Below, one piece after another: positions 25,866-35,387 of a DNA stretch of 64,000 nucleotides. The number at the start of each line of letters is the position of its first letter. Positions within the stretch are counted from its first letter, which is position 1. The notes under the pieces were generated by a model. The model saw only the letters and a program-made list of their open reading frames with translations, was not told where the DNA came from and did not search any database. The position numbers were made by a program, and so were the translations under genes. The stretch is from Larimichthys crocea (taxonomy: Eukaryota; Chordata; Actinopteri; Sciaenidae): contig NC_040016.1 of the NCBI RefSeq assembly GCF_000972845.2, positions 17,737,732-17,801,731 on the forward strand, read 5' to 3'.

Positions 25866-26838
25866 CTAGAAGTACAAATCTTCTTCATCTGCCTCCCCAT
25901 CCCCAAAGAAAAAGGTGAAGCCAGGATCTTCAAAACTGTAATGTTCATACTGGCCGCCCTCATCCTCGCCACCCTGATAAAAGTGGAAGACCGGCTCCTC
26001 CACGAAGGAACCGTCATCGAAGTCGTGGAAGAACTCTGTGAAACTGAAAAAGGAACTCGCATCGTGTTCATCCTCGGAGTGTACAGGGGAGTCTTTTTTC
26101 ACGAAAGCATCGTGTCCCATGTTGTCATACAGCCTCCTCTGTTCCTTGTTGGATAGCACCTTGTAGGCTAGAAGAGAAAATGGGGTTATTATTATTATTA
26201 AGCTTAGATACCGAACATGTGCTGCGTAAGTAATACAGTCTGCAATCAGTTGTCATTCTAATTTTATTAAAGGTCATAATGTTGAATTTGTGGCGTTACA
26301 TTACTGTTCTTCATATCTCTCATGTCACCAATAAATAATAAAAATAGAGTTCAATCTGCAGTTATGAGAACCATATAACCCTAATGAAAGGATTTATTGG
26401 ATTTCTTTTTTATTAGACTGCATGAGTTTTAATTGACCTAAGATAAGAGGCAGCTGGTTGTATTTATGACGCCTTCCTATTATTGGGTGAATAAAAAACA
26501 CATCTGTTTTGAAAGTAATGAAACTCATTTCACTTGTGTAAATTATATACACTATAAAAAGTTGCCTGCAGGGCCATGCTTTTACCTTCAGCAATCTCTC
26601 TGAATGTCTTCTCTGCATCGGCGCTCTTGTTCTTATCGGGGTGGTATTTCATGGCCAGTTTGCGGAAACTCTTCTTTATCTGGCTGTCAGTTGCTGTTGG
26701 CTCAACGTTGAGGGTATCATAGTAATTTCTGCTCGTCTCTGGGGGATGAGCAGCAGCAGCAGCAGGCAGGACTTGAGATAAACACAGCAGCAGGAACACG
26801 CAGGCTTGCATCCAGCGGAAAACACCTTGCGCTTCCAT
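25866..26838 (-). CDS. dnajb9: ER-luminal J-domain co-chaperone, DNAJB9/ERdj4-like (184 aa)
   Basis: DNAJB9 (ERdj4) delivers unfolded proteins to BiP and stimulates its ATPase in ER-associated degradation. Two coding exons on the minus strand, 26838-26586 and 26167-25866, join in phase (G|CC, Ala). A hydrophobic signal peptide (ACVFLLLCLSQVLPAAAAA) precedes a J domain at about residues 36-105, with the catalytic HPD in AMKYHPDKNKSADAE and the helix IV region REIAEAYKVLSNKEQRRLYD. The J domain is close to DNAJB9. The C-terminal part is short and strikingly acidic/aromatic (FTFFFGDGEADEEDLYF) instead of the Gly/Phe and Cys-containing tail of DNAJB9, whose usual length is about 223 aa. An upstream in-frame ATG at 26853 would add five residues; the 26838 start puts the signal peptide at a usual position. 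It is read in the same direction as the SNX gene, with about 560 bp between them. It could be a diverged fish-specific paralogue. Confidence 0.75.
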
Positions 26839-26930
26839 GCTGAGCGCACACAAAAGAAGTTATGTGGAAGTAACTACCTTTGTCTGACACCTCATCTGAG
26901 TATTTACATACAGTAGGGCTATCTGGTCTA

Positions 26931-26937
26931 CACGTCA
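26931..26937 (-). promoter_or_regulatory. UPRE/XBP1-ATF6-type core upstream of the dnajb9-like gene
   Basis: The minus strand reads GCTGACGTGT, containing TGACGTG, the core of the unfolded-protein response element, about 95 bp upstream of the start codon. DNAJB9 is a classic XBP1 target in mammals, so the site is plausible, but a 7-mer alone is weak evidence and it may lie in the 5' UTR. Confidence 0.35.
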
Positions 26938-27230
26938 GCGCTGGCAGCACTACTCCTCTCAAAGTAGTGGTAACTTCTTTCGTTGGCACACACGGATTAG
27001 GTTACTTTCTGGACTGACAGCTTTTTGAGACTCGAGATGTCAACGCCTTTTTTTTTTTTAGACGAACTACCCACAAAACTGAAAGTGCATGAAAACTAAT
27101 GCAACCTCTGTTACTGCTGGTTAAAAACAGGACGCACACTGTGTGTCCTATGAAACACTCAAACCACGCGTTAATTGATTAATTAATTAATTAATTAGTG
27201 GCGAAAACTAAAAAAAAAAACAGTGAGATT

Positions 27231-27595
27231 GTGTAGATGCAATTCACAAAATCACAACTAGAGGGCAGGCAAGAAGATTGACTTCTTCTCTGGAGAAAGC
27301 AGCTAATAGCCAATTACTGGATACATTTAAAAGGACATAAGGAAGACCATCCAACAAAGAGAGACTTGGAGTGTTGGGAAAAAAGGGGAAAGAGCAAAAA
27401 TCAAGCGTTGGGTGGGTCAGTGAGGGAATAGTAGAGCAACTAAAAATACATACAATATATACATACATACATATACATACAAATACAATTCAGTTATGTT
27501 GACGACAATACCTGAATGGTCATTACACGAAGCAAGAGTAGATCTAAAAAAATATAGGACATCAAAAGAAGAAATAAAACAGTGGACCTGGTCGG
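27231..27595 (+). mobile_element. LINE fragment
   Basis: The sequence from GCAATTCACAAAATCACAAC through AGGACATCAAAAGAAGAAAT and CAGTGGACCTGG recurs at 28586-28880. It is the internal part of the LINE whose RNase H region continues at 28841 on. The fragment stops abruptly at about 27595, where a copy of dnajb9-like exon 1 begins. Confidence 0.6.
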
Positions 27596-28004
27596 TGGTA
27601 TTTCATGGCCCGTTTGCGGAAACTCTTCTTTATCTGGCTGTCAGTTGCTGTTGGCTCAACGTTGAGGGTATCATAGTAATTTCTGCTCGTCTCTGGGGGA
27701 TGAGCAGCAGCAGCAGCCAGGCAGGACTTGAGATAAACACAGCAGCGGAACACGCGCTTGCATCCACGGAAAACACCTTGCGCTTCCATGCTGAGCGCAC
27801 ACAAAAGAAGTTATGTGGAAGTAACTACCTTTGTTGACACCTCATCTGAGTATTTACATATGGGTATCTGGACTACACGTCAGCGCTGGCAGCACTACTC
27901 CTCTCAGAGTTGTAGTAACTTCTTTCGTTGGCACACACGGATTAGGTTACTTTCTGGACTGACAGCTTTTTGAGACTCGAGATGTCAACGCCTTTTTTTT
28001 TTTT
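27596..28004 (-). pseudogene. Broken partial copy of dnajb9-like exon 1 (probable assembly artefact)
   Basis: The minus strand repeats the true gene's upstream and exon 1 sequence (about 26637-27060) almost base for base, but with many single-base losses and one truncation. The start, signal-peptide region and first half of the J domain can be read, with frameshifts (for example in the signal peptide), and the frame breaks before HPD. It ends in a T run directly at the N gap. High identity with scattered one-base deletions beside Ns points to an uncorrected gap fill more than to an old pseudogene. Confidence 0.7.
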
Positions 28005-28148
28005 NNNNNNNNNNNNNNNNNNNNNNNNNNNNNNNNNNNNNNNNNNNNNNNNNNNNNNNNNNNNNNNNNNNNNNNNNNNNNNNNNNNNNNNNNNNNNNNN
28101 NNNNNNNNNNNNNNNNNNNNNNNNNNNNNNNNNNNNNNNNNNNNNNNN
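28005..28148. other. Assembly gap (144 N)
   Basis: A run of N bases. The sequence on both sides duplicates other parts of the neighbourhood. Confidence 1.
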
Positions 28149-28585
28149 GGACATCAAAAGAAGAAATAAAACAGTGGACCTGGTACAAGAATTTTACAAA
28201 GAACTATACAGATGAAAAGTATGGGGAATATATGTACTTATATACAGACGGATCAAAAGAATCAAAAACAGGAGCAACAGGTGCAGCAGTGGTGGTTCCC
28301 AGTCATAATAACAAAGTATTAAAAAGACTTCAGATCATTTAAGTGTGTAGCTATGTGCAATGTTTGGCAATGACAGGGTGGATAGGAAGTAATCATTGTA
28401 GCGATTCAATCTCATCACTCTTGAGATTAAAAAACAGGGCAGCAAAAACACATCAGGAAATATTATATGAAATACTGTTGAGAACATCCAGATTAGCACG
28501 CAGGGGGGAAATAACTCATGTGGGTACCAGCTCATGTAGGGATATACAGGGGAATCAAAGCAGATAAATGGCAAAGGAGGCGGTG
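28149..28585 (+). mobile_element. Second copy of a LINE RNase H segment (probable artefact)
   Basis: This repeats 28841-29283 with scattered single-base losses (TATATACAGACGGATCAAAA in both), then switches at GCAAAGGAGGCGGTGAAATT to a copy of 27231 on. Together with the preceding pseudo-exon it forms a mosaic of both flanks of the gap. Confidence 0.65.
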
Positions 28586-29790
28586 AAATTTTTAGATGCA
28601 ATTCACAAAATCACAACTAGAGGGCAGGCAAGAAGATTGACTTCTTCTGGAGAAAGCTGCCAATAGCCAATTACTGGATACATTTAAAAGGACATAATGA
28701 AGAGCATCCAACAAAGAGAGGCTTGGAGATGTGTTGGGAAAAAAGGGGAAAGAGCAAAAATCAAGCTTTGGGTGGGTCAGTGAGGGAATAGTAGAGCAAC
28801 TAAAAATACAGGAAATAGAATTCAGATCTAAAAATATGGGACATCAAAAGAAGAAATAAAACAGTGGACCTGGTACAAGAATTTTACAAAGAACTATACA
28901 GATGAAAAGTATGGGGAATATATTTACTTATATACAGACGGATCAAAAGAATCAAAAACAGGAGCAACAAGTGCAGCAGTGGTGGTTTACCAGTCATAAT
29001 AACAAAGTATTAAAAAGAACTTCAGATCATTTAAGTGTAGGTATGTGCAATAGTATTGGCAATAGAATGAGTGAAGGAAGATAATCATATGTAGCGATTC
29101 AATCTCATCACTCTTGAGCATTAAAAAACAGGGCAGCAAAAACACATCAGGAAATATTATATGAAATACTGTTGAGAACATCCAGATTAGCACAGCAGGG
29201 GAGGGAAATAACATCATGTGGGTACCAGCTCATGTAGGGATATACAGGGGAATCAAAGCAGATAAAATGGCAAAGGAGGCGGTAAAGAAAGAGGAGGTGG
29301 AAATGAAAAAAAAAAAAGATCAAAAGCAGAAGGAAAAAGTTTAATATGGAAAGATTATAATCAATCAGTGGAAACAATATTGGAAATTCCAGGGAAAGGG
29401 GGAGACATTTATATAAACTACAAGAAGAAGTAGGAGAGGTGGGGTGTTGCACAGTAGATTGAATAGCACACTCAACATCCAACTGGTCTATGTAGATGTG
29501 TGGAGAGAGAGACAGTGGAGCATGTGATGGTTGAATGTCATGGATATGAAAGGGAAGAGATGATGGCAGAGAAAAGTGTCAAGAGTATAACAGAATGTGG
29601 GAAATGTAGAGAAGGGAGGAACATCATCATCATGGGATATCTTGTTTTAACTGGGTTAATTAAAAAGAATTTAAAAAAGGGAAATGAAGTAGTAAAGAAG
29701 TAAAGTCCAGAAGAGGGCGATATATGCAACTATAAGGATGCAGACTGCTGTAAAACACCAAAGAAGAAGATGAAGAAGCTGCAAGGAGAG
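28586..29790 (+). mobile_element. LINE 3' part with RNase H domain, decayed
   Basis: In broken frames the translation shows an RNase H domain: YLYTDGSKESKTGAT with the catalytic Asp, then CSDSISSL, then WVPAHVGI with a nearby ADKMAKEAVKK. About 29496-29545 follows with the CRCVERETVEHVMVEC zinc-knuckle-like end seen in fish LINEs that carry RNase H. The element ends in an AAGAAGAAGA-type tail near 29760-29780. Reading frames are interrupted by indels, so it is inactive or badly sequenced. I assign it to RNase H-bearing non-LTR elements, without naming a clade. Confidence 0.7.
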
Positions 29791-29816
29791 TGGTAAACAG
29801 ACACGGGGCCTAAAAA

Positions 29817-29871
29817 CACACACACACACACACACACAGACACACACAGACACACACAGACACACACACAG
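29817..29871. repeat. (CA)n / (CACAGA)n microsatellite
   Basis: A CA run interrupted by regularly spaced CAGA units. Confidence 0.9.
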
Positions 29872-30224
29872 CTCGTGATTTTCAGTGTGCACCAGGACGT
29901 GTCTCCGCGTGGAGCGTGTTGTTCTCCGGACCTGCTCATTGTCTCAGTTTTTGGTAAGAACAACATTAGCCTTTAGCACAGGTTAGCCCCACAGGTAACG
30001 TTCGCGCGAGCCTGGAAATAGTAGTGCCGCGAGCTCGCAGACTTTTATTAAGAAAGCTCACGAGCTTTATTTTGCACGCGGATAACTATGAAAATGATTT
30101 GAAGCCAGCTGTTTATTCTGTGTCGTTGTTGCTGCTCACAAAACCAGAGACAACAACAACAACAACAACAAGCCAATATTTACCAGGTGTTGTCACGTGT
30201 TACTGCTTCAGCCTCGCCTCATTC

Positions 30225-30283
<59 letters not shown>
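30225..30283. repeat. (ATAG)n microsatellite
   Basis: About 14 tandem ATAG units. Confidence 0.95.
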
Positions 30284-30965
30284 CTCTAAGGAGGAAGAAC
30301 ATATGGTTCTACCCTTTAAAATATATACATAATGGACTCATGTGCAATAACTTGTGCAAATGTGACTTAATTGGAGAGAGTGCAATTATGGAATCAGCTG
30401 TTACAGACTGAGTCTCCTCTCTCTGCACAGATTATACAGAGGAATAGCAGTTGGAAGTAGCTGACTCGTTTTTTCCCATAGGAATGAATGGGAAAGCCTG
30501 AGGAAAAAAGAAAACATTTGGGAGACATTTTCAACAACGAACTGCACTGGCATACTTTCACCGAGAGACTTCATTTAAACTTTAAAATGTAGGTACTCTT
30601 GCCTTCTCTTCAGGGATTGACTAACACTCATCGACAGCTTTTACCGTTTTTAAACTATCAAGGCTTAAAGTTGAGCAGGTTTTTACTCAAATTTCTGGGT
30701 TCATAGTGGATGTGTATGGCGCGGAATGTTTGAGCTAGAGTGGATGACATCATCAGCTAGAGTGAGGAGCAGAGAGAAAAGTCAGTGAAAAAATAAAACG
30801 TAATCGACTACTGTGGCCTCAAATGCCCCACTACAGACATGATTTATACATAGAAACGTAGGAAAATTTGTCTTCTCACTCACATTCGTCTGCTAAAGCT
30901 GTCGGCCTTATAGTTTTGGCGTAACACACAAAGATGCGCGAGCAACATCCATCCACAGCCTCATA

Positions 30966-31247
30966 GACTGCCATGTTAAAAAGGTGGGAACATTTCTGGA
31001 GGAAAGCAGAAGTAACGCTTCTTTGAATCGCTCTAAAGGTCACAGTTCTTCACTTTATCGACACAAAATAACTATGTAGACGTTCAGGAAGGGCTCATGA
31101 TTCTCAAAGTTAAGCCGGTTCAATGATTGGAAATACAGTTTGGCCAGAAATCCTTCCTGTTCAAGGGGTGGTCTCAGCATCTTTGTCAGCAATTCCAACT
31201 GACATTCTAACAAGTGCAGTAACTGCTCTGCTGATTAGGGCCGGCGT
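30966..31247 (+). repeat. Dispersed repeat, copy 1 of a pair
   Basis: It shares most of its sequence with 43357-43628 inside an esyt1 intron: GACTGCCATGTTAAAAAGG at the start, AACTATGTAGACGTTCAGGA and TTTGGCCAGAAATCCTTCCT in the middle, and CTGCTGATTAGGGCCGGC at the end. It has no coding capacity. The class is unknown to me. Confidence 0.7.
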
Positions 31248-31349
31248 TAGCGCTAGCCATTAATTTTTAGCCACTAAGAATCAAATACATGTTAATTCCT
31301 AACATGCTAAGACCCCCGGCAACAGCCCACTCGTCACTCTGCAGGAATT

Positions 31350-31660
31350 TTCTAGTTGTCCATGATACTGAGAAGTTTGTGGAGCATCCTTCTTGCCACG
31401 AGCAGCTGCAGGGGCTCCTGAGCAGTCCCCAGCACAGAACCAGCCTTCTTGCTACCGCTGCTCCAGCAGATGGCTGCAAAGAAGACTGCACTTGCAACAA
31501 CAGACTGATAAAACAAGCAACATCTTACTTCACACATTAAAGGACCCAAGCTTCCTCAGAAAGTAGAGTCTGCTCTGTCTCTGACTCTGTCTGTTATCCA
31601 GGTGCACGCCCCAAGTAGCTGTAGTCCTGCACCACCTCCACCTCCTCACCCAGGATGCAA
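31350..31660 (-). mobile_element. LINE ORF2 C-terminal fragment, minus strand
   Basis: The minus strand encodes YSYLGVHLDNRQSQ-like and SRLYFLRKLGSFNV stretches, then VVASAVFFAAICWSSGS, KKAGSVLGTAQEPLQ and RRMLHKLLSIMDN. These are typical of the end of the reverse-transcriptase ORF of common fish LINEs. One frameshift separates the two halves. Confidence 0.7.
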
Positions 31661-31898
31661 ACCGTGCTCAGGATGTTATGTCATAATGTTTCAGCTCTCA
31701 CTCCCAGCATCGTTTACATACATATTAACTGTACTCCTAAAGTTACTGTTGTTTTTAATCTTTGCATTACTCCAAAGAAGAAAAAGCTATTCATGACTTC
31801 TTTACCTTTTTTTATGTCAATGTTTTCCAGGTCACGTCAGCCCCCCACCACCCCTACACACATGAGTGCCGTTTTCTCCTCGCGCTGGGCAGAGCGCC

Positions 31899-34119
31899 AT
31901 GCCTGACCGGGACAGTTCCTACCTGTCAGGTGGTGGTGGGAGTGCTGGTAATCTGGGTGAGGAAGTAGGACCTGGGTCCGGTTTGGCAGGTGGCTCAACG
32001 GAGGGCAGAGGAGGTTCAGGAGGAAGTGTTGGAGGCAACATCTCTGGTTCTGGGAGCATGGGGGGAGGAGGAGCGCTTGGGAATGGCAACAGCTGTGGGA
32101 ATGGTGGAGGTGGGGGCCAAGGTGGGGGACTGGCGTTGGACGGCGTCTGCAGAGACTTCATACGCAATGTCTGCAAGAGAGGGAAGCGCTGCCGGTTTAG
32201 ACACCCAGACTTTAATGAGGTGCCAGACTTGGGCGTGCAAAAGAACGAATTCATCTTCTGTCATGACCACCAGAATAAAGAGTGCATGCGCTCCAACTGC
32301 CGCTTTGTCCATGGCTCTAAAGAAGATGAGGACTATTACAAGAAAACAGGAGAGCTACCCCCCAGACTAAGAGGGAAAGTTGCAGCACGACTGGGCCTGT
32401 CCCCCATGGATCTCCCCCACAGCCGTGGGGAGGTCCCTATCTGCAGAGACTTCCTGAAGGGGGAGTGCCAGAGGGGCAATAAATGTAAATTTCGGCATGT
32501 GAAAAAAGACTACGAATATGAGCCTTCCAGGGTTGGAGTGGGTGGTGTTGTGGGGCCAGGTGCCAGTGGAATGGTGAATGCTGGGGGAGGGATAGGTGTT
32601 GGAGGAGGAGTTGCCTGCGGAGGAATGCAAGGACTTGTAGGAGGTGGAGGTGGAAGTAATATGATGGGGATGGGCTGCCCCAGCCTGGGTGGTTGCAGAG
32701 ATCCAGGTATCGCAGGCGTTGGGGGTGTAGGTGTAGGTGGGATGAGTGGTTGCCTGTCCATAAGTTCTGCAGGGCAAAGGCGATATGACAGGAGCTCATG
32801 CTCAGTGTATGACCCCCTACTTGAAAGTGGGCTCTTTGATCCTGGCTCCCTGGAAGCCTCTATGGACCACACAGCTCTACAGTTTAAGAGGCGGCGGTTG
32901 GAGGGCCTGCGTCTGGCAGATGGGAGTGGAGGTGGGCACTATGAGCTGGGAGTCCAAGCCGCGTTGCCACCACGTCCCCTGGAGTACAGGTTCCTGGAGG
33001 AGGAAAACTCCCTGCTGAGGAAGAGAGTAGAAGAGTTGAAGAAGCAGGTTAGAATGAGAGATTGACAAAAAAACATTAACAACTAAAACATTATTTGGAT
33101 CTTGGAGGTATCCTAGTATGAATTTATACAGATGTGATAAGCTGCTCCTACATAAATAGTATTTCAAATCTAAATGTTTTGATAGCTAATAACAGATACA
33201 ACTGCAGATTTCAGTCCAACACAGGATTGTTCTAAAAATAAAAATACCACAGCATCTGAGGACCAGCATATCAAGTTAACGTCTTCATGAAAAGGAAAAG
33301 ACAACAGATCAAGCCATTTGCTATTAGGACAGGACGTTTGAAGCAAAGCTGAGGCAATTAGTCTAGTCAGTCGACATAAACTATTTTGATAAATAATTAA
33401 TTTTTTGAGTAATTTCCCAAATAAATATCCTAAATAATGGATGTTTACAGCTTTTCTCCACCTTATGTGAAACTGAACTAACTAAACTAAATAACTTTGG
33501 TTTTTAGAAGGTTGATCAGACAAAACATTACAAAAAACAAACATAAACATATTTTCTGATCCATGTCTCATGTGTGTCTCGTGTGTGTCATGTGTGTGTG
33601 CCTCAGGTCTCAAATCTCATTGCCACCAATGAGGTTCTCCTGGAGCAGAACGCCCAGTTCCGAAGCCAGGCCAAGGTGATGACGCTGTCTTCCACCCCTG
33701 CACCCACTGAGCAGAGTCTGGCGCCCCCTGTGGGTGCAGTAAGCTCCTACAATCACGGCATCGCCCAGACTCACACCACCCTCAGCAGCGCCGGACTGCA
33801 GCCTCGTCCCGTCACCCAGCAAGACCTGGTCGCTCCTACCGGCGCCCCCGCAGCACCCCCGTCAAATGCCGCCCCGCCCTCGGCCCCTCCGCCCCACCTC
33901 AACCCTGAGATCACCCCCCTCTCAGCCGCCCTCGCACAGACCATCGCTCAAGGGATGGCACCACCTGTGTCTATGGCACCGGTGGCTGTATCCGTGGCAC
34001 CGGTGGCAGTGTCCATGACACAGCCTCTGCCTGGCATCACCATGAGTCACGCCACCACCCCGATGGTGTCGTACCCCATTGCGAGTCAGAGCATGAGGAT
34101 CACCACTCTGCCTCACTAA
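31899..34119 (+). CDS. zc3h10: Zinc finger CCCH-type containing 10 (ZC3H10), 553 aa
   Basis: ZC3H10 is an RNA-binding CCCH protein linked in mammals to mitochondrial function and microRNA biology. Two coding exons, 31899-33047 and 33607-34119, join in phase (CAG|GTC). The ATG at 31899 starts MPDRDS, as in the human protein, and follows a splice acceptor (CCAG ending at 31830), so a 5' UTR exon lies upstream. Three CCCH fingers begin at residues about 84 (CRDFIRNVCKRGKRCRFRH), 121 (CHDHQNKECMRSNCRFVH) and 182 (CRDFLKGECQRGNKCKFRH). A Gly-rich region follows, then a leucine-rich coiled coil (LEEENSLLRKRVEELKKQ, continued across the intron by VSNLIATNEVLLEQN), and a Pro/Ala-rich tail ending SQSMRITTLPH. 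It is longer than human ZC3H10 (about 434 aa) because of extra Gly-rich sequence before and after the fingers. It stands head-to-tail with esyt1, as in mammals. Confidence 0.95.
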
Positions 34120-34533
34120 CTGCTTACAGGACTGTAGTACCCATAAGTCAGACTGTAGCATCCTGAACAGGGGTTTTTAACATTGATGCTCTTCTTTTAT
34201 GTTGTATTATTGAACAGTGACTGTCTGTACCTATAACGTCTCCACCAGAGGGCAGGATAAGGACATCTCTCCCTCACCCTGTGTTCTGTGGCATCATCTC
34301 AAATGCATTTTTTTCCTACAGACTGACTTTACTGATGTGTGAACAGCCTTTTGTACCAAAGGGATCTTTTCAAACTGGCACCAAAAAAAAAAGGCAACAA
34401 ATTGTAAATACATGAGATCATCTACACTGTTTGAACCATTTCTGCAAGACTGTCCTGCCACGCTTGTTGGGGACAGTTTGTGTTTCTATTTTTGTGGATT
34501 GTTATGGTGTAAATTAACTTTGGTACTTTGCAC

Positions 34534-34539
34534 ATTAAA
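34534..34539 (+). terminator. Candidate poly(A) signal of zc3h10
   Basis: An ATTAAA hexamer followed by A-rich and then T-rich sequence lies about 415 bp after the stop codon. Confidence 0.4.
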
Positions 34540-34697
34540 AAAACAAAACAATAACTAACACTCAACAATTAATATTGTCATCATCTGTTTCTTTGCATGC
34601 ATGCACAGGTCAGATATGTCCAGAGGTAAAATATTCACACTGTGACATCCCATTGCTTGAGTTATTTAGGTGGAGTCGCATTGTGTAAACTTGAATG

Positions 34698-34700
<3 letters not shown>

Positions 34701-34741
<41 letters not shown>
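34701..34741. repeat. (CA)n microsatellite
   Basis: About 20 CA units between zc3h10 and esyt1. Confidence 0.95.
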
Positions 34742-34743
<2 letters not shown>

Positions 34744-35387
34744 TTCTTCAGTAGCCACATATCCGTGTGGCTGTGCAAACAAGTCGGTGTTTGTGCAAGC
34801 CCGAGATGATGGCCTCACACCGGATTTAGGGGGATTGGAGGAGAGTGCCCAGTCTGCTGTTTTTAAAACAAACAGAGATGGACAGCTTGGATCACTGTGT
34901 TTTCATCTTTTAAAAATATAGCTGCAGGTTACTTTTTTTATTAGACACTGCATTTGAATGAACACCCACAGTGCCGTAATGCTGCAGTAATAATGCTTAT
35001 TACCAGCAGTCTGAGGACTGCGTCTTGACGCAGCAGTGAAAGAGTCACATATGCGTTTTTTTCCAGACAGTGGGCGTGTTTTCATCCAGATAACGGGACT
35101 CGGTGAGGACCAGAACTTCGTGTCAGTCACTTCCTCTGGACCTCTGCTTGTTCAGTAAAAAAAACTTGCTCCAATTCACCATCAACAACTTTAAAATCCG
35201 GAACGAAGATGAGAAGAATGGTGAAGTAGAAGCCCAGGGGCGCAACGAGCACCGACACGTCTGTTCAAGCTGTGGCATGCTGCAGAAATGAAACGTTAAA
35301 AGTAACAATTTAACGTTAATTTTTCACTTTTTTTTCTTTATACAACCATAACGTAATAGTGAGATTACTGCTTCAGAAGATACCACT

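Noticed and set aside
27562..27804. Second dnajb9-like gene
   Set aside because: Frameshifted, truncated before the HPD motif, adjacent to an N gap and made of near-identical sequence; best read as an assembly artefact.
31866..31898. Upstream extension of zc3h10
   Set aside because: It begins with GTG, not ATG, and the following ATG gives the conserved MPDRDS start.
31919..32872. Long proline-rich open frames antisense to zc3h10 exon 1
   Set aside because: They mirror the Gly-rich, GC-rich coding strand and have no family resemblance.
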